From Siphonodentalium dalli (lineage: Eukaryota; Mollusca; Scaphopoda; Gadilida; Siphonodentaliidae): 64,000 bases of DNA. The stretch spans positions 92,669,845-92,733,844 of the forward strand of contig CP136061.1 in assembly GCA_032622095.1 (NCBI GenBank), given 5' to 3'. Every line of letters starts with the position of its first letter. Position 1 is the stretch's first letter. This document shows positions 23,791 to 36,961 of the stretch, in pieces. Made by a program: the position numbers and the translations under genes. Below the pieces are notes generated by a model. The model saw only the letters and a program-made list of their open reading frames with translations, had not been told where the DNA came from and did not search any database.

Positions 23791-26700
23791 TTTATTGGTG
23801 AAATGTAAATAACTTCATGTACACAATACAAGATCATTCTATTCATTCCTCAGATAAAATTTTTTTAACTCCTTCCCAAGTTGAGCTACAGTGTCATTGA
23901 AATCTCAGTGTTCAATTATATCATGTCTGCATGTGCCGTAGAAATTAAAGTGGAATATGTAGCCTCTGCTATTTTTTATTACCAATTTCTTGTTAGAGTC
24001 CATGCCCGATTGTCCTGAGGTGTAACAGTATCACTTTTAATTCACCGATAAATCCTTACAAATCACGGTTAATTGTGTAATAAATGTTTACTATGTCTGA
24101 TGGGGTCAACTTACTATGTTTTCAGATTTTCGCAGTTTTTTTTTGGACCAGAAACCATTCAATTCAACGTGATATGTATAATTGTTTAATTCAGGCATAA
24201 TATATTTCGCCCATATGGTTATATATGGTCAATACAAAATAACAGTTATAGAAAATACATGTTATACGTCATAAAATGAATTTATACCTAGATATACAGC
24301 AAATTATTCCAATATTTTAACAGAGATGATTTTAAGATAATATCAGATCGATATATTGAATTTAATATGCTTGCACTACAAGATATTTCGTAACGCATCA
24401 GTTTTCTATAGGCATTATTGTAACATGTTTAGAGAAATTAACCCACAACTTTGAACAACACATTGGAGAGATATACTTTGAAATAGATATCTGTTTACAT
24501 AAAAGGAACATCTAGTACATTGTCTAAAAAAAATGTTTGAACGAGAACAAATGGACCGATATATAAGTGTGTCAATAAACGGACATGCGAGTGACACAAA
24601 CAGTGGCAGACAACATTTTATATAGCAGCGTTCATCCACTAAGGGTTTTCATAAACCATGAAATGGAAAACCTGTTATTCGTAGAAACCCTGTTTTGCTT
24701 TACGGTATTCATGATGAGTGAGTAATTTCTGTTTTGCCGAATTAGCGTGAAATGGAACCACCATCAGTAGGCTCGATGCATGTCATTCTGATTCTTTGAA
24801 GTCGTACAATCAAGATATATAACTGTCCCAACGGTCGCATTTAGGGCGGAAGTACGCCTCAGATTGGCCTATTATATAGAGAAATGGCAGTGTGGAATGA
24901 ATTGTCCCTTCTGATGGCTTTCCGGTTAATCGCCTGTCGAAGTGGAAATATCCAACAGACAGCTGTCCCTAAGCATATACCCCCGGCGATATTCACATGC
25001 CACGTGGGCGAGATAGTGCCATTCGAGACTAATGCCCATCGGTGGAGGGACAATCTGCAACTGTTTGATCGGGATAAAACCATATAAGGGAACACACATG
25101 TACATCTGCATCGAATGTATTTACTTGCGCCAGTCCATGCTGGACGCAAGTAATGTTTTCGGTGCGGATATTTGTCTGTTTATTTGTCTGTTTATGTGTC
25201 TGTCCTTCCGTGAATATGTTACGTCATACCGGAAGTAAATACTGTAAAGAATGCACACGCAATAATATGAAATGGTTGCATCAATTGTAATTTAAATCCA
25301 CATATATACTTAATTTGTATTGTTATCTGGTTTTATTTTGGTAATAAATCGTTCATAAATGAACAATATTGAATGATTTCTTTCTGGAAACCGATCAAGA
25401 CGCGATGAAGTCACGACGCACATCAGGACGTCACAAGCTACATAGGCGCGCAAAACACCAGACATGATCGCGTCGATGTCCAGACTGCTGAGAATCGTTT
25501 TATACGGACGGGCTAAACCATTCCATCTGCCAACAACTTCGTGTTTTATTATTATAAATATATATACTGCATGGAAACCAAAGGTGGTCAATAGTACTGC
25601 CCATTAGAAGCCTATTTTATGTAATTTGGAACTCGGGGAAATGAGTTGAGATCATGTCTAAAAGATGCGTGCGGAATCGTTTTTTTTCTTTCGCAGAGAC
25701 AGTGAGGTGCGAACGTATTTTCTGGAAAGTTCAAAACATTTCCGAAAGATCCTGGCGCATGTAAATCCTGTCAGGCCAAACAGTCGATTGTGTGGTTCAA
25801 TTGAAAAACAGTTGCACTGAACAATGTGAATGTGGAAACATGGATTATTAAAATGTCTTATTAATTAACTGGGAAAACAAGCTTTCTCGTTATCAACGCA
25901 ATAGACTATCCGATCTTATGTTCCCGAATACTGTACAGATCAGTCGATAAGGGCATGTTCACATTGAGACACTGTTAATCAAAGATTAGCCAATGGTCGC
26001 GTGTCTTGTATTTGATTGGTTCGGTATTTGTAATTTACCCTTATGTTTTTTGCCACTGGTGTGTAATGGCATACACACTTGATATCATTCAAATCGAATT
26101 AGTAATTTAACCCAATTTGTATATAATATAGCATCATCGGCAACCAATCGTCTTCACATCCTTTATATGCACGATGTATACGTTGTTCTATTAAAATGTC
26201 AAACAACTCGCACGTTTTACTAAGACTATCATTAGTGTAATAGATCAACTTGAGATAACAGAAATATTTCAGCGATGGATTAACTGAGATTTGATATCTA
26301 GATTTTCATTATCGATCTCTCAAACGAGGGGCCAGCACTCGTGGTTCAAACTGTTTTTGGTAAGACACCACAAAACATGCCAAATGTGTGATGGGTGCAA
26401 GTATAGGCAGCTCAAATGAGTGCATTCTAGTTAAAGGTATATTATGGAGATAAGCGTACCCTGTTTCGTTGTACATTCTGGGATTCGAGCATGAAAACAG
26501 TTTGTGAACGAGCCGGCTGTGTGAACTGTATAAAAAGTATCATTTAGTCATTTTCATGACACGAATCGAGACTTTCATTTTGCCATTGTCACCGTGCACA
26601 ACTCGTTGGGTTTGTTCATTGCGTTACTCGGAACACTGCTCCGTAACAATTTCCTGTGGGGCGGGTTGGCTTGCTTCGCTACTCCGTTCTGTGCCGATGA

Positions 26701-27392
26701 AATGTTACCGTGCAACATTCAGATTTGATGCACGCTGAAGCGGCCGATGTCGGTGAATCGAAAACGAAAGTTAGCCGCACTCAGCCAATCAGAATGCTTG
26801 TTTTTAGTGACAAATACTCAATTGAATTACAACATGCTATTACTCTCTACTCTGGCTGCGCCCGTTGGGATCATATTCTTCCAATCAATTCAAAGCATGG
26901 AAATGTTTTGAAGTTCTGACGGGGAAATTTATAACATCGAAATATTAACACGAATAATATCCTTCTTATAGGGCCATGTTCATGAACGCAAGGTATACCA
27001 TACAATGTACTTGGGATTTAAGATGGTCTTAAGATCAAACTTCAGTCATATGTGCGTTTCACGAACAAAATATTAACTTAATATGGTCTTAACTTTGGTC
27101 ATGAACGTATATACATCGCTGTTTTGGTCTTAACTTGAAGTCATCTTAAGGGGTGATGTGTCCTGAGATAATATTAAAGTTGAGACCTATGTTATAATTC
27201 GCATTTGATGGATGGGATCTAGTTCATGTGATTTATTATAATTACATTTAACTGAATACTATCTTGCGAACACCGGGGAGGGGTGCTGTACACGAAGTGG
27301 TAAAAATTAATAACCATCTCGAACGCTGGCAGGGACGACATCCACTTCTAACTGTAAATCGTCAAGACCGGACTGTACACATCGATAACTGT
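23791..27392. other. Intergenic, nothing identified apart from a small palindrome
   Basis: About 3.6 kb without recognised genes. A small inverted repeat TTACTTGCG...CGCAAGTAA lies at 25121-25153. Around 26970-27160 the word GGTCTTAA and its near variants recur near GTTCATGAACG, possibly a degraded element. Confidence 0.4.
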
Positions 27393-27916
27393 CTTTAAAG
27401 GCACGGGTGGCGTTCGTTGCAGAAATATTCACGTTTGTTCAAATCGCCATCAACAGAGGGAATATTAAAATATATACAGTTTTGTTCATATGCTAAACAT
27501 AATGAGCGCGTAAATAGTATATTGTCGTCAAGACGTACGATGGTGTACGTAAGCTAGAGCCTGCTCATGTTACAGAAGTTGTGCTTCTGTTTACATAACA
27601 CAGCGCAATTATATTGGTTAATCACACACAAATGATCTAAACGCTCTTTATTATTTCCATATCAGGAAAACAATAACACATAACGCTCTTTATGTTTACC
27701 ATATCCGGATCTAAACAAAAGCCAGGAAACGTAACTTTTTTTGCTTTTGTTTACATAACAAAGCAAACAAATTGACAATAACATACTGTTTATGCCATAT
27801 TTCTGATTGGTATAAATAACAAAGTATGTCTATATTTTACTATTCTTTCTGTTTATGGCGGTTTTTGACGAATTGAAAATTTTAACAGCATACCCACCAC
27901 CAAGTCCGCCCGTATA
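27393..27916. mobile_element. TIR element family A, copy 2
   Basis: Same family as 6107-6564 on the same strand, with two extra insertions (about 27450-27500 and 27550-27595). Outer ends CTTTAAAGGCACGGGTGGCG and CCGCCCGTATAACTA give a partial TIR. Confidence 0.75.
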
Positions 27917-29134
27917 ACTATAACTATAACACGCCTACACGTCTGGGACCGTTGTCCACTCCCGCTCTGCGCATATGTGTGATAAATGGACGAGAGCCAG
28001 CCGAAATGCCCGGAACTTTATACTTAATTATCGATATAAAGACTGCTTCTTAGAAACAATGGACGCATTGTGTCGTTGGAAGTAACAATCTATTTCACTG
28101 TCAATCGGATTATTTTCATTGTTTTGGGTATTGTATCTAACAGAACATGCAAATAATTTATAATTGTTTCTGATGACATTTTCATAAATACTATGCGTTA
28201 GTTGCAATGCATGTAAAACAGTTAAAAATATATTAAAAATATATTTACATAAATAAATACACATAAAACATAATATATTCCCAAAAAGTTTGTGCACAAC
28301 TTCATGATAAAACCTCGCCAATACATGTAAATGTAAAAAGTTTATGTGTTTATTGCTTGCTTCTTTCTATTATTTCAGTCGTTTCTTGTTTCCATGTTAT
28401 GTAGTGATGTTTTTATTCAATGAAATTTGATATTTTAATTTGATTGATTTATTATTTATTCATATGCGATCAAAATCAATTATGTTGTTTGAATTGATTT
28501 GCTTTATTTCACTGAAGCATAATGTGTAAGCAGTACAGAGTGAAAAACGTATATACAGAGCTGTACACAATGCTCGTTCGTATCATCCTTAAATAACGCA
28601 AACTTTTGATAGCCGAGATTTCCAACTGGCACCTCATGATTTCCAACCGAACACCCCTATTGTTGGAAATTTCCAACTGATCTACATGTGGTCGTCCTGT
28701 TCATCCGTCACCTATTTTTTCCTGTAAAGGTATATATGTAGGTGATCCGGTATGTGTCGTAATCCTCAACATCACAGAAGTGCCGACTATAGTTTTTATC
28801 ATAATTGTCACTGGGAGTTGGTGGTGATGTCGAATTTCGCCGTGGAGATTTAATTTATCGCGACGGATTATACATGTATAACTCCCAAAATAACAATAAA
28901 GGCATAAATACTGTTTCCTCGAAACACTTGTCGCTATTTCATGGGGAGTCACAATTTTGGTTTTCCGGTTATTTTATAAACACAAAATAATGTCAAAACG
29001 CACATGGACAACAAGAAGCATGACCACCATCAGTAAAATAAAACGCAAGAGTTCTGATTGGCTGCCATTTTTTTCTGAGTAGCTTGTAACAATCGTCAAA
29101 AAGACCCACCGCTATAAATGATTAGTTTAGATTT
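27917..29134. other. Intergenic, nothing identified
   Basis: AT-rich DNA without coding or repeat structure that I recognise. Confidence 0.4.
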
Positions 29135-29176
29135 ATATATTAAATCAGTGTTTCAGTTCCAATTTGTTTACCCTGT

Positions 29177-29245
29177 GCCAATGCATTCTCTTATATATGC
29201 GAGTCGACCATAGGTCGCCTCGCATATATTAGAGAATGCATTGGC
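29177..29245 (+). repeat. Hairpin module copy 3
   Basis: GCCAATGCATTCTC arm, centre CGACC-ATA-GGTCG. A single change in the right arm (ATATATTAGAG). Confidence 0.95.
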
Positions 29246-29453
29246 CTAACAATTTTAATATTTTTTTCTTGTATTCTTTAACAATTTTATAATTTCACTC
29301 ATACAGAGCCCCAGACAAACATGAGCATACGACACTCTTCTATATGCTTCTACATAAGTGTGGGGCTCCCTGCAGGGTAATGGATGTTTTTTATTTTATG
29401 TCCTAAATATTGTAAGAAACATTTATTTAAAAAAAATTATAATTTTTTTTTAG

Positions 29454-29522
29454 GCCAATGCATTCTCTTATATATGCGAGGCGACCTATGGTCGACTCGC
29501 ATATATAAGAGAATGCATTGGC
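29454..29522 (-). repeat. Hairpin module copy 4 (inverted)
   Basis: Reverse-oriented copy with intact GCCAATGCATTCTC arms, followed by ACAGGG. Confidence 0.95.
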
Positions 29523-29706
29523 ACAGGGTAACAAATCCTGACTTACAACTGGATTTGATATGGCGGGTCACATATATTAAATCAGTGTTTTAGTTCCAAT
29601 TTAAACATACCAACACTAAATTAGTGCTTTGATTGTCTGTCAATCGATCGTCTAATTCTTATTTGTTACTCAGTTGATTGATGTGTGGTGCGAATGGCGA
29701 ATAATA

Positions 29707-30670
29707 GGGACATGACAATCTGCGGGATGGGATGGGATATGGGACAAAACGACAATCTGCGGGACAGAATTTCAAATTGCGTGGGACGGCCGATATCTCG
29801 AGGAATACAGGGCATAGGGGGCTCATGTTGGTGTCTAACGAAAGGCCCACATTCGCCCTATCCACGCATATTAACCCCGCCACTGACCGGACATCAGAAG
29901 TTGCATTATTTGATCGACAACTGACCTAACATGGGGTGGAATTTGGGATAGAATGACAATCTGCGGGACAGGATTTTCAAATTGCGTGGGACGGCCGATA
30001 TCTCGAGGAATACAGCGCGAAGAGGGCTACTTTTGGTGTCTAAGGTCCACATTCGCCCTATCCACACATATTAACCCCGCCACTGACCGGACAACGGAAG
30101 TTACATTATTCGATCGACAACTGACCTATCATAAATTGCCACAAACACGAAAAAACTGCGTTCGACATTAATGTTTAGAATTTATATTTCTCGTTGAATA
30201 CACTAGCAAACAACAAGTTTTAGGTATCAAATAACGCAGTGGAATACTGGGCATTCGTTTTTAGCTACAGTACGGCTGTTTTAGTCCGAATATTGTAATG
30301 GCGAACACACAAACACGCTCCGATAACAGCTAAAAATAGACTCGATGTTTACAATTACAGGATCGATTTCAGTCGGTATATTCAATATAATGGGGCGTAT
30401 AGTATATCAAAATGTAGAATTAGACACAGGGAATGTATTTTTTTCCAAATGGGACCACCAGGCGGTGAAATTGTTGCAGAATTTCGCTCCAAGATATTCT
30501 CACTTATTTTTATTTCAGTTGTGACTAAAAGCCCAGATGCCGGAGCTCAGCGACTAAAAGCCAAGTTACAAAATAGATCAACTGGTTTGAACGAATGAAT
30601 ATGTCAATGGTAAGACTATTCAAAAGAATATTCAAATCAAATAGTGTTTATAGACTTAAAAACTTATGTG
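29707..30670 (+). repeat. Left long TIR of the foldback element
   Basis: Contains two sub-repeats of ~204 bp (ACAATCTGCGGGACAG... starting near 29752 and 29956, each running through GACGGCCGATATCTCGAGGA), then ~500 bp of unique arm. It matches the right arm in inverse with small differences, including a ~20-bp insertion near 30440. Confidence 0.9.
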
Positions 30671-33600
30671 TCCGCAATCATATGCGGTGGAGGTTCTCAT
30701 ATTATCTGCCAGTCATACGCGGGGGAGGTTCTCATATGAACATATTATCTGCCGGTCATACGCGGTGGAGGTTCATATTATCCGCCGGTCATACGCGAGG
30801 GAAGTTCTCATATTATCCTCCGGTCATACGCGGGGGAGGTTCTGATATGAACATATTATCTGCCGGTCATACGCGGTGGAGGTTCATATTATCCACCGTT
30901 CATACGCGAGGGTTCATATCACAACCTCCCCCACCTATGACCGAATTATAATATGAGAACTTCCCGCGCGCATGACCGGTGCATAATATGAACCTCCACC
31001 GCATATGACCGGCGGATAATAAGTTCATATGAGAACCTCCACTGCATATGACCGGTGGATAATATGAACCTCCACCGTGTATGACCAGCAGATAATATGT
31101 TCATATCAGAACCTCCCCCACATATGACCGAAGGATAATATGAGAACTTCCCTCGCGTATGATCGGCGGATAATATGAACCTCCACCCTGTATGACCGGC
31201 GGATAATATGTTCATATGAGAACCTCCCCAACATATGACCGGAGGATATTGTGAGAACCTCCCTCACGTATGACCGGCGGTTAATATGAACCTCCACCGC
31301 GTATGACCGGCGGATAATATGTTCATATCAGAACCTCCCCCACATATGATCGGAGGATAATATGAGAACGTCCCTCGCGTATGACCGGCGTATAATATGA
31401 ACCTCCACAGCGTATGAGCGGCGGATAATATGTTCATATGAGAACCTCCCCTACGTATGACCGGAGGATAATATGAGAACCTCCCTCGCGTATGACCGGT
31501 GGATAATATGAGAACCTCCCTTGCGTTTGACTGGCGGATAATATGTTCATATGAGAACCTCCACCGCGTATGACCGGCGGATAATATGTTCATATCAGAA
31601 CCTCCCCCACATATGATCGAAGGATAATATGAGAACTTCCCTCGCGTATGACCGGTGTATAATATGAACCTCCACTGCGTATGACAGGCGGATAATATGT
31701 TCATATGAGAACCTCCACCGCATATGACCGGTGGATAATATGAACCTCCACCGCGTATGACTGGCGAATAATATGTTCATATCAGAACCTCCCCCACGTA
31801 TGACCGGAGGATAATATGAGAACCTCCCTCGCGTATGACCGGCGGATACTATGAACCTCCACCGCATATGACCGGCGGATAATAAGTTCATATGAGAACC
31901 TCCACTGCATATGACCGGTGGATAATATGAACCTCCACCGTGTATGACCAGCAGATAATATGTTCATATCAGAACCTCCCCCACATATGACCGAAGGATA
32001 ATATGAGAACTTCCCTCGCGTATGATCGGCGGATAATATGAACCTCCACCCTGTATGACCGGCGGATAATATGTTCATATGAGAACCTCCCCAACATATG
32101 ACCGGAGGATAATGTGAGAACCTCCCTCACGTATGACCGGCGGTTAATATGAACCTCCACCGCGTATGACCGGCGGATAATATGTTCATATCAGAACCTC
32201 CCCCACATATGATCGGAGGATAATATGAGAACGTCCCTCGCGTATGACCGGCGTATAATATGAACCTCCACAGCGTATGAGCGGCGGATAATATGTTCAT
32301 ATGAGAACCTCCCCTACGTATGACCGGAGGATAATATGAGAACCTCCCTCGCGTATGACCGGTGGATAATATGAGAACCTCCCTTGCGTTTGACTGGCGG
32401 ATAATATGTTCATATGAGAACCTCCACCGCGTATGACCGGCGGATAATATGTTCATATCAGAACCTCCCCCACATATGATCGGAGGATAATATGAGAACT
32501 TCCCTCGCGTATGACCGGTGTATAATATGAACCTCCACTGCGTATGACAGGCGGATAATATGTTCATATGAGAACCTCCACCGCATATGACCGGTGGATA
32601 ATATGAACCTCCACCGCGTATGACTGGCGAATAATATGTTCATATCAGAACCTCCCCCACGTATGACCGGAGGATAATATGAGAACCTCCCTCGCGTATG
32701 ACCGGCGGATAATATGAACCTCCACCGCGTATGACCGGCAGATAATATGTTCATATGAGAACCTCCCCTATGTATGACCGGAGGATAATATGAGAACCTC
32801 CCTCGCGTATAACCGGTGGATAATATGAGAACCTCCCTCGCGTATGACCGGCGGATAATATGTTCATATGAGAACCTCCCCATCGTATGACCGCAGGATA
32901 ATATGAGAACTTCCCTCGTGTATGACCGGTGGATAATATGAACCTCCACCGCGTATGACCGGCAGATAATATGTTCATATCAGAACCTCCCCCGCGTATG
33001 ACTGGAGGATAATATGAAAATTTCCCTCGCATATGACCGGCGGATAATATGAACCTCCACCGCGTATGACCGGCAGATAATATGTTCATATGAGAACCTC
33101 CCCTACGTATGACCAGAGGATAATATGAGAACCTTCCTCGCGTATGACCGGTGGATAATATGAGAACCTCCCTTGCGTATGACTGGCGGATAATATGTTC
33201 ATATGAGAACCTCCACCGCGTATGACCGGCGGATAATATGTTCATATGAGAACCTCCCCTGCGTATGAACGGTGGATAATATGAACCTCCACCGTGTATG
33301 ACCGGTGGATAATATGTTCATATCAGAACCTCCCCAACGTATGACCGGAGGATAATATGAGAACATCCCTCCCGTATGACCGGTGGATAATATGACAACC
33401 TCCCTCGCGTATGACCGGCGGATAATATGAACCTCCACCGCGTATGACGGCGGATAATATGTTCATATCAGAACCTCCCCCACATATGATCGGAGGATAA
33501 TATGAGAACTTCCCTCGCGTTTGACCGGCGGATAATATGAACCTCCACCGCGTATGACCGCCGGATAATATGTTCATATGAGAACCTCCACCGCGTATGA

Positions 33601-33969
33601 CCGGTGGATAATATGAGAACCTCCCTCGCGTATAACCGGTGGATACTATGAGAACCTCCCTCGCATATGACCGGCGGATAATATGCTCATATGAGAACCT
33701 CCACATCGTATGGCCGGAGGATAATATGAGAACCTCCCTCGCGTATGACCGGTGGATAATATGAACCTCCACTGCGTATGACCGGCAGATAATATGTTCA
33801 TATCAGAACCTCCCCCGCGTATGACTGGAGGATAATATGAAGACTTCCCTCGCGTATGACAGGCGGATAATATGAACCTCCACCGCGTATGACCGGCAGA
33901 TAATATGTTCATATCAGAACCTCCCCTGCGTATGACTGGCAGATAATATGAGAACTTCCACTGCATATG
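30671..33969. repeat. Hierarchical satellite array (33/43/35-bp monomers, 111-bp trimer, 863-bp block)
   Basis: Three monomer types share GTATGACCGG.GGATAATATG and ACCTCC: a 33-bp type ending CACCGC, a 43-bp type with GTTCATATGAGA, and a 35-bp type with GAGAACCTCCCTCGC. In common order they form a 111-bp trimer. Within 30990-32715 an 863-bp block is present twice in tandem (30990-31852 and 31853-32715) almost unchanged. Because 111 is a multiple of three, long open frames of 37-residue repeats appear on the minus strand; they look incidental. Confidence 0.92.
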
Positions 33970-34925
33970 TGAATGGCGGACACATAAGTTTTTAAGTCTA
34001 TAAACACTATTTGAATATTCTTTTGAATAGTCTTACCATTGACATATTCATTCGTTCAAACCAGTTGATCTATTTTGTAACTTGGCTTTTAGTCGCTGGG
34101 CTCCGGCATCTGGGCTTTTAGTCACAACTGAAATAAAAATAAGTGCGAATATCTTGGAGCGAATTTCTGCAACAATTTCACCGCCTTCACATTCCCTGTG
34201 TCTAATTCTACATTTTGATATACTATACGCCCCATTATATTGAATATACCGGCTGAAATCGATCCTGTAATTGTAAACATCGAGTCTATTTCAGCTGTTT
34301 TATCGGAGCGTGTTTGCGTGTTCGCCATTACAATATTCGCACTAAAACAGCCATATTGTAGCTAAAAACGAATGCACAGTATTCCACTGCGTTATTTTAT
34401 ACCTAAAACTTTTTGTTTGCTAGTGTATTCAACGAGAAATCTAAATTCTAAATATTAATATCGAACGCAGTTTTTCGTGTTTGTGGCATTTTATGTTAGG
34501 TCAGTTGTCGACCGAATAATGTAACTTCCGGTGTCCGGTCAGTGGCGGGATTAATATGTGTGGATAGGGCGAATGTGGACCTTTCGTTAGACACCAAAAG
34601 TAGCCCTCTATGCGCTGTATTCCTCGAGCTATCGGCCGTCCCACGCAATTTGAAAATCCTGTCCCGCAGATTGTCATTCTATCCCAAATTCCACCCCATG
34701 TTAGGTCAGTTGTCGATCAAATAATGCAACTTCTGGTGTTCGGTTAGTGGCGGGGTTAATATGTTTGGATAGGGGCGAACGTGGGCATTTCGTTAGACAC
34801 CAAAAATGAGCCCCATACGCCCTGTATTCCTCGATATATCGGCCGTCCCACGCAATTTGAAATTCTGTCCCGCAGATTGTCGTTTTGTCCCATATCCCAT
34901 CCCATCCCGCAGATTGTCATGTCCC
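33970..34925 (-). repeat. Right long TIR of the foldback element
   Basis: Inverted counterpart of 29707-30670, matching from GGCGGACACATAAGTTTTTA at the array border to the terminal GTCATGTCCC. Both ~204-bp sub-repeats are present. Confidence 0.9.
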
Positions 34926-34933
34926 GAATAATA

Positions 34934-35400
34934 AATAAGACTAAGAATGTTACCGAAATAATCTCATGTGAATTATAAGATCTTCATTTCATCTTATAAA
35001 CGACCGTAGTCTTCGAACTTCAAGAAAACTCTATTACGGGGTTGCTGATTTACAAAGCCTCTTCCGGAAATTCGATTCACATCCAACATCCGAGCTTTAA
35101 AGTCTCTGAGACGTTAGCTATATCAGATTTATGGTGAAATAGGCCAGTTTCACATTCGCGTAATTCCAATTGCCGCCCTTGGTATGAAAATCCAAAACGA
35201 GGCTAACGCGGTCCTTCCCACGAATTGAAAACGTATAGGAATCAGGGAGCTAAATGTGTTCCAGAGTCGGGGAGCGAATGCACCGTGGAATGCTAAAGGT
35301 GAAGGTAACTTAAGAATAACATTCACCTGATACGTGTGACACGTTATTAAAGGATGACATCGTGTTTATGTGTTTTGTACATCATAGTTAAATAATTTAA
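34934..35400. other. Intergenic, nothing identified
   Basis: No coding or repeat signal recognised. Confidence 0.4.
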
Positions 35401-35693
35401 ACTGGTGAATTAATGGGGTCATGGAGTTTTGTGAGTGGGAATTTATTTAACTGGCTGCTGTAGTTCTGTATTTGTCAAGATCAAATTTGGCTCTGGGATA
35501 GCCCTGTCGTACACTTGGGGATTTATTTTAAAAAGTAAACACAGGACCTATGATTTGTCTTGCATTTTCGTGATCAACTGTTGTCAATCTAGCTGAGTAA
35601 ACATCACTGGAGTGGCATGTATGCTTCAATTCATTGAATTTGGCCGAAACGTTAACACTGTCGCCTGTGGGAAAGCATTTAGTTCAGTGATTC
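35401..35693. repeat. Dispersed repeat D, copy 1
   Basis: Aligns on the same strand with 41275-41549: shared blocks AAAAAGTAAACACA.GACCTA, TCTAGCTG.GT(A)AACATCACTGGAGTGG and CATTTAGTTCAGTGATTC. The element type is unknown. The open frame over its end (35612-35875) is not supported as a gene. Confidence 0.8.
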
Positions 35694-35940
35694 ATAATCA
35701 ATCAAGCAAGGAATCGAACACAATCGATCACTACACGTTGGATGAATTATGGAAGTTTGACTGCACAAAATTGAAAAATAGTCCGCGTGAGCACGGGTAT
35801 CCTGTGATTGGAGAAATTGAAGTGATATTTGTTGCACGCAGTTACGCGCTAATTTCGAAGAGTTTGTTACGGTAGATTCGAAGGAAACGACGCTCGCAGA
35901 ATCGTGTGTCGAACGATAGAGTAATAAAAACCAGACATGC

Positions 35941-36447
35941 ACTGGTCAGGCATAAAATCAATTCCACTATCATAGTGGCATTGCACGGTTATGGTGCTAT
36001 ATTATCATAACATATTCACGTTTTCTTTAGTTGCGTCGAATAGAAGACGGCGCATACCATGCAGTTCACTCTTAACAATATTGCAGCGAATGAACAGTCT
36101 TCCGAAAAAAAATTGTTGTGCAACTTTTTGCGCTATCTTTCTTGTTCAATAATATTACTAATATATGCCTGTCTAAATAACAATAACAGGATAACTCAGT
36201 CGCTCCTTCATAATAACATTTAAACTAATTGACTCCTAATTGAGTTGCTTATCGTGTGTCGCCATGCTTAATCATCATCCGGGACAAAACATATGAACGA
36301 TAGCGAATTAGTGAGACACTGATTTGAATAATTTTGGATTATCCCTCTTTTATCAAATTCACAAAACGGTAATACTAGTAGTCATATACCACTATTAAAG
36401 TGGAATACCACAATAATAGTGGAATTCAGGATGTGCCTGACCTGATA
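35941..36447. mobile_element. TIR element within or next to repeat D
   Basis: Left end CTGGTCAGGCATAAAATCAA continuing TTCCACTATCATAGTGG is the inverse of the right end CCACAATAATAGTGGAATTC continuing to GTGCCTGACCTGATA. The 41.5-kb copy of repeat D carries only one such block (GTGGAATTAATGATATGCCTGACC, about 41577-41601). It looks like a ~505-bp MITE; the target duplication is not clear. Confidence 0.65.
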
Positions 36448-36961
36448 AAGGCAATGATATATACATGTATAATGAGTGATTTGTTGATAAAACCATTTAG
36501 TGAAACAGAATAAAAACGATGCTAAGTTAAATATTTTTTCAGTTAATTTGCATACTATTATTTTAAACAAATATTTAACTTGGCTTAAAGTGTGACCATC
36601 TAATGTGATCACTGATTCCTGATTGTGTGTTATCAATCCATAACTGATTGGCTTATATTCTGCCTGTACATTCTTAATACATTCTCATAGTATACATGTA
36701 CCGGTACTGTACATGTTGTGATAACTATTCATTGGCAAGATGGACCTGGTGAAACCAATGGCAGATAACAAACTGGTCCTGGGAAATTTCGAAACGAGAC
36801 TCTTACTAGAATCGTGATCATTTCATCACGCAATCCATAAGCGTTCTCTTATAGGACTCGGTTTTCTGATAGCTCTCGGCTTGATTTTTTCAGTCGAATT
36901 CCGCCCAAGTCAGAACAGCATATTCTTAGCTTTTGTTTCGAGATATTCAAAGACGTGATCT
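36448..36961. other. Intergenic, nothing identified
   Basis: No coding or repeat signal recognised. Confidence 0.4.

Larger units (their letters stand above)
29135..29602. mobile_element. Hairpin-bearing composite element with 31-bp direct flanks
   Basis: Two hairpin modules (29177-29245, 29454-29522) face each other between CCCTGTG and CACAGGG. The interior carries CAGAGCCCCAGACAAACATG and a matching GTGGGGCTC, also present in 39220-39679. The right side extends through a TIR ending GGCGGGTCAC (29571), but the corresponding left TIR is absent. Instead a 31-bp sequence, ATATATTAAATCAGTGTTT and the following 12 bases, is repeated directly on both sides (29135-29165, 29572-29602; one mismatch). 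Confidence 0.82.
29707..34925. mobile_element. 5.2-kb foldback transposon with satellite core
   Basis: Both ends read GGGACATGACAATCTGCGGG inward and are flanked by a perfect 8-bp direct repeat, GAATAATA (29699-29706 and 34926-34933), as expected for a target-site duplication. TIRs of about 960 bp enclose a 3.3-kb tandem array. No transposase frame is present, so mobility would need a partner in trans. 8-bp duplications occur in hAT, P and Merlin elements, and MULEs with long TIRs usually give 9 bp (a 9-bp reading is possible by shifting one terminal base). The superfamily is left open. Confidence 0.9.

Noticed and set aside
30595-33966. Long open frames (up to 164 codons) on both sides of the satellite core
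   Set aside because: They are translations of the 111-bp repeat, whose period is a multiple of three; no start context or non-repeat domain.
35612-35942. Opposed 87-codon frames
   Set aside because: They overlap dispersed repeat D and lack any motif.
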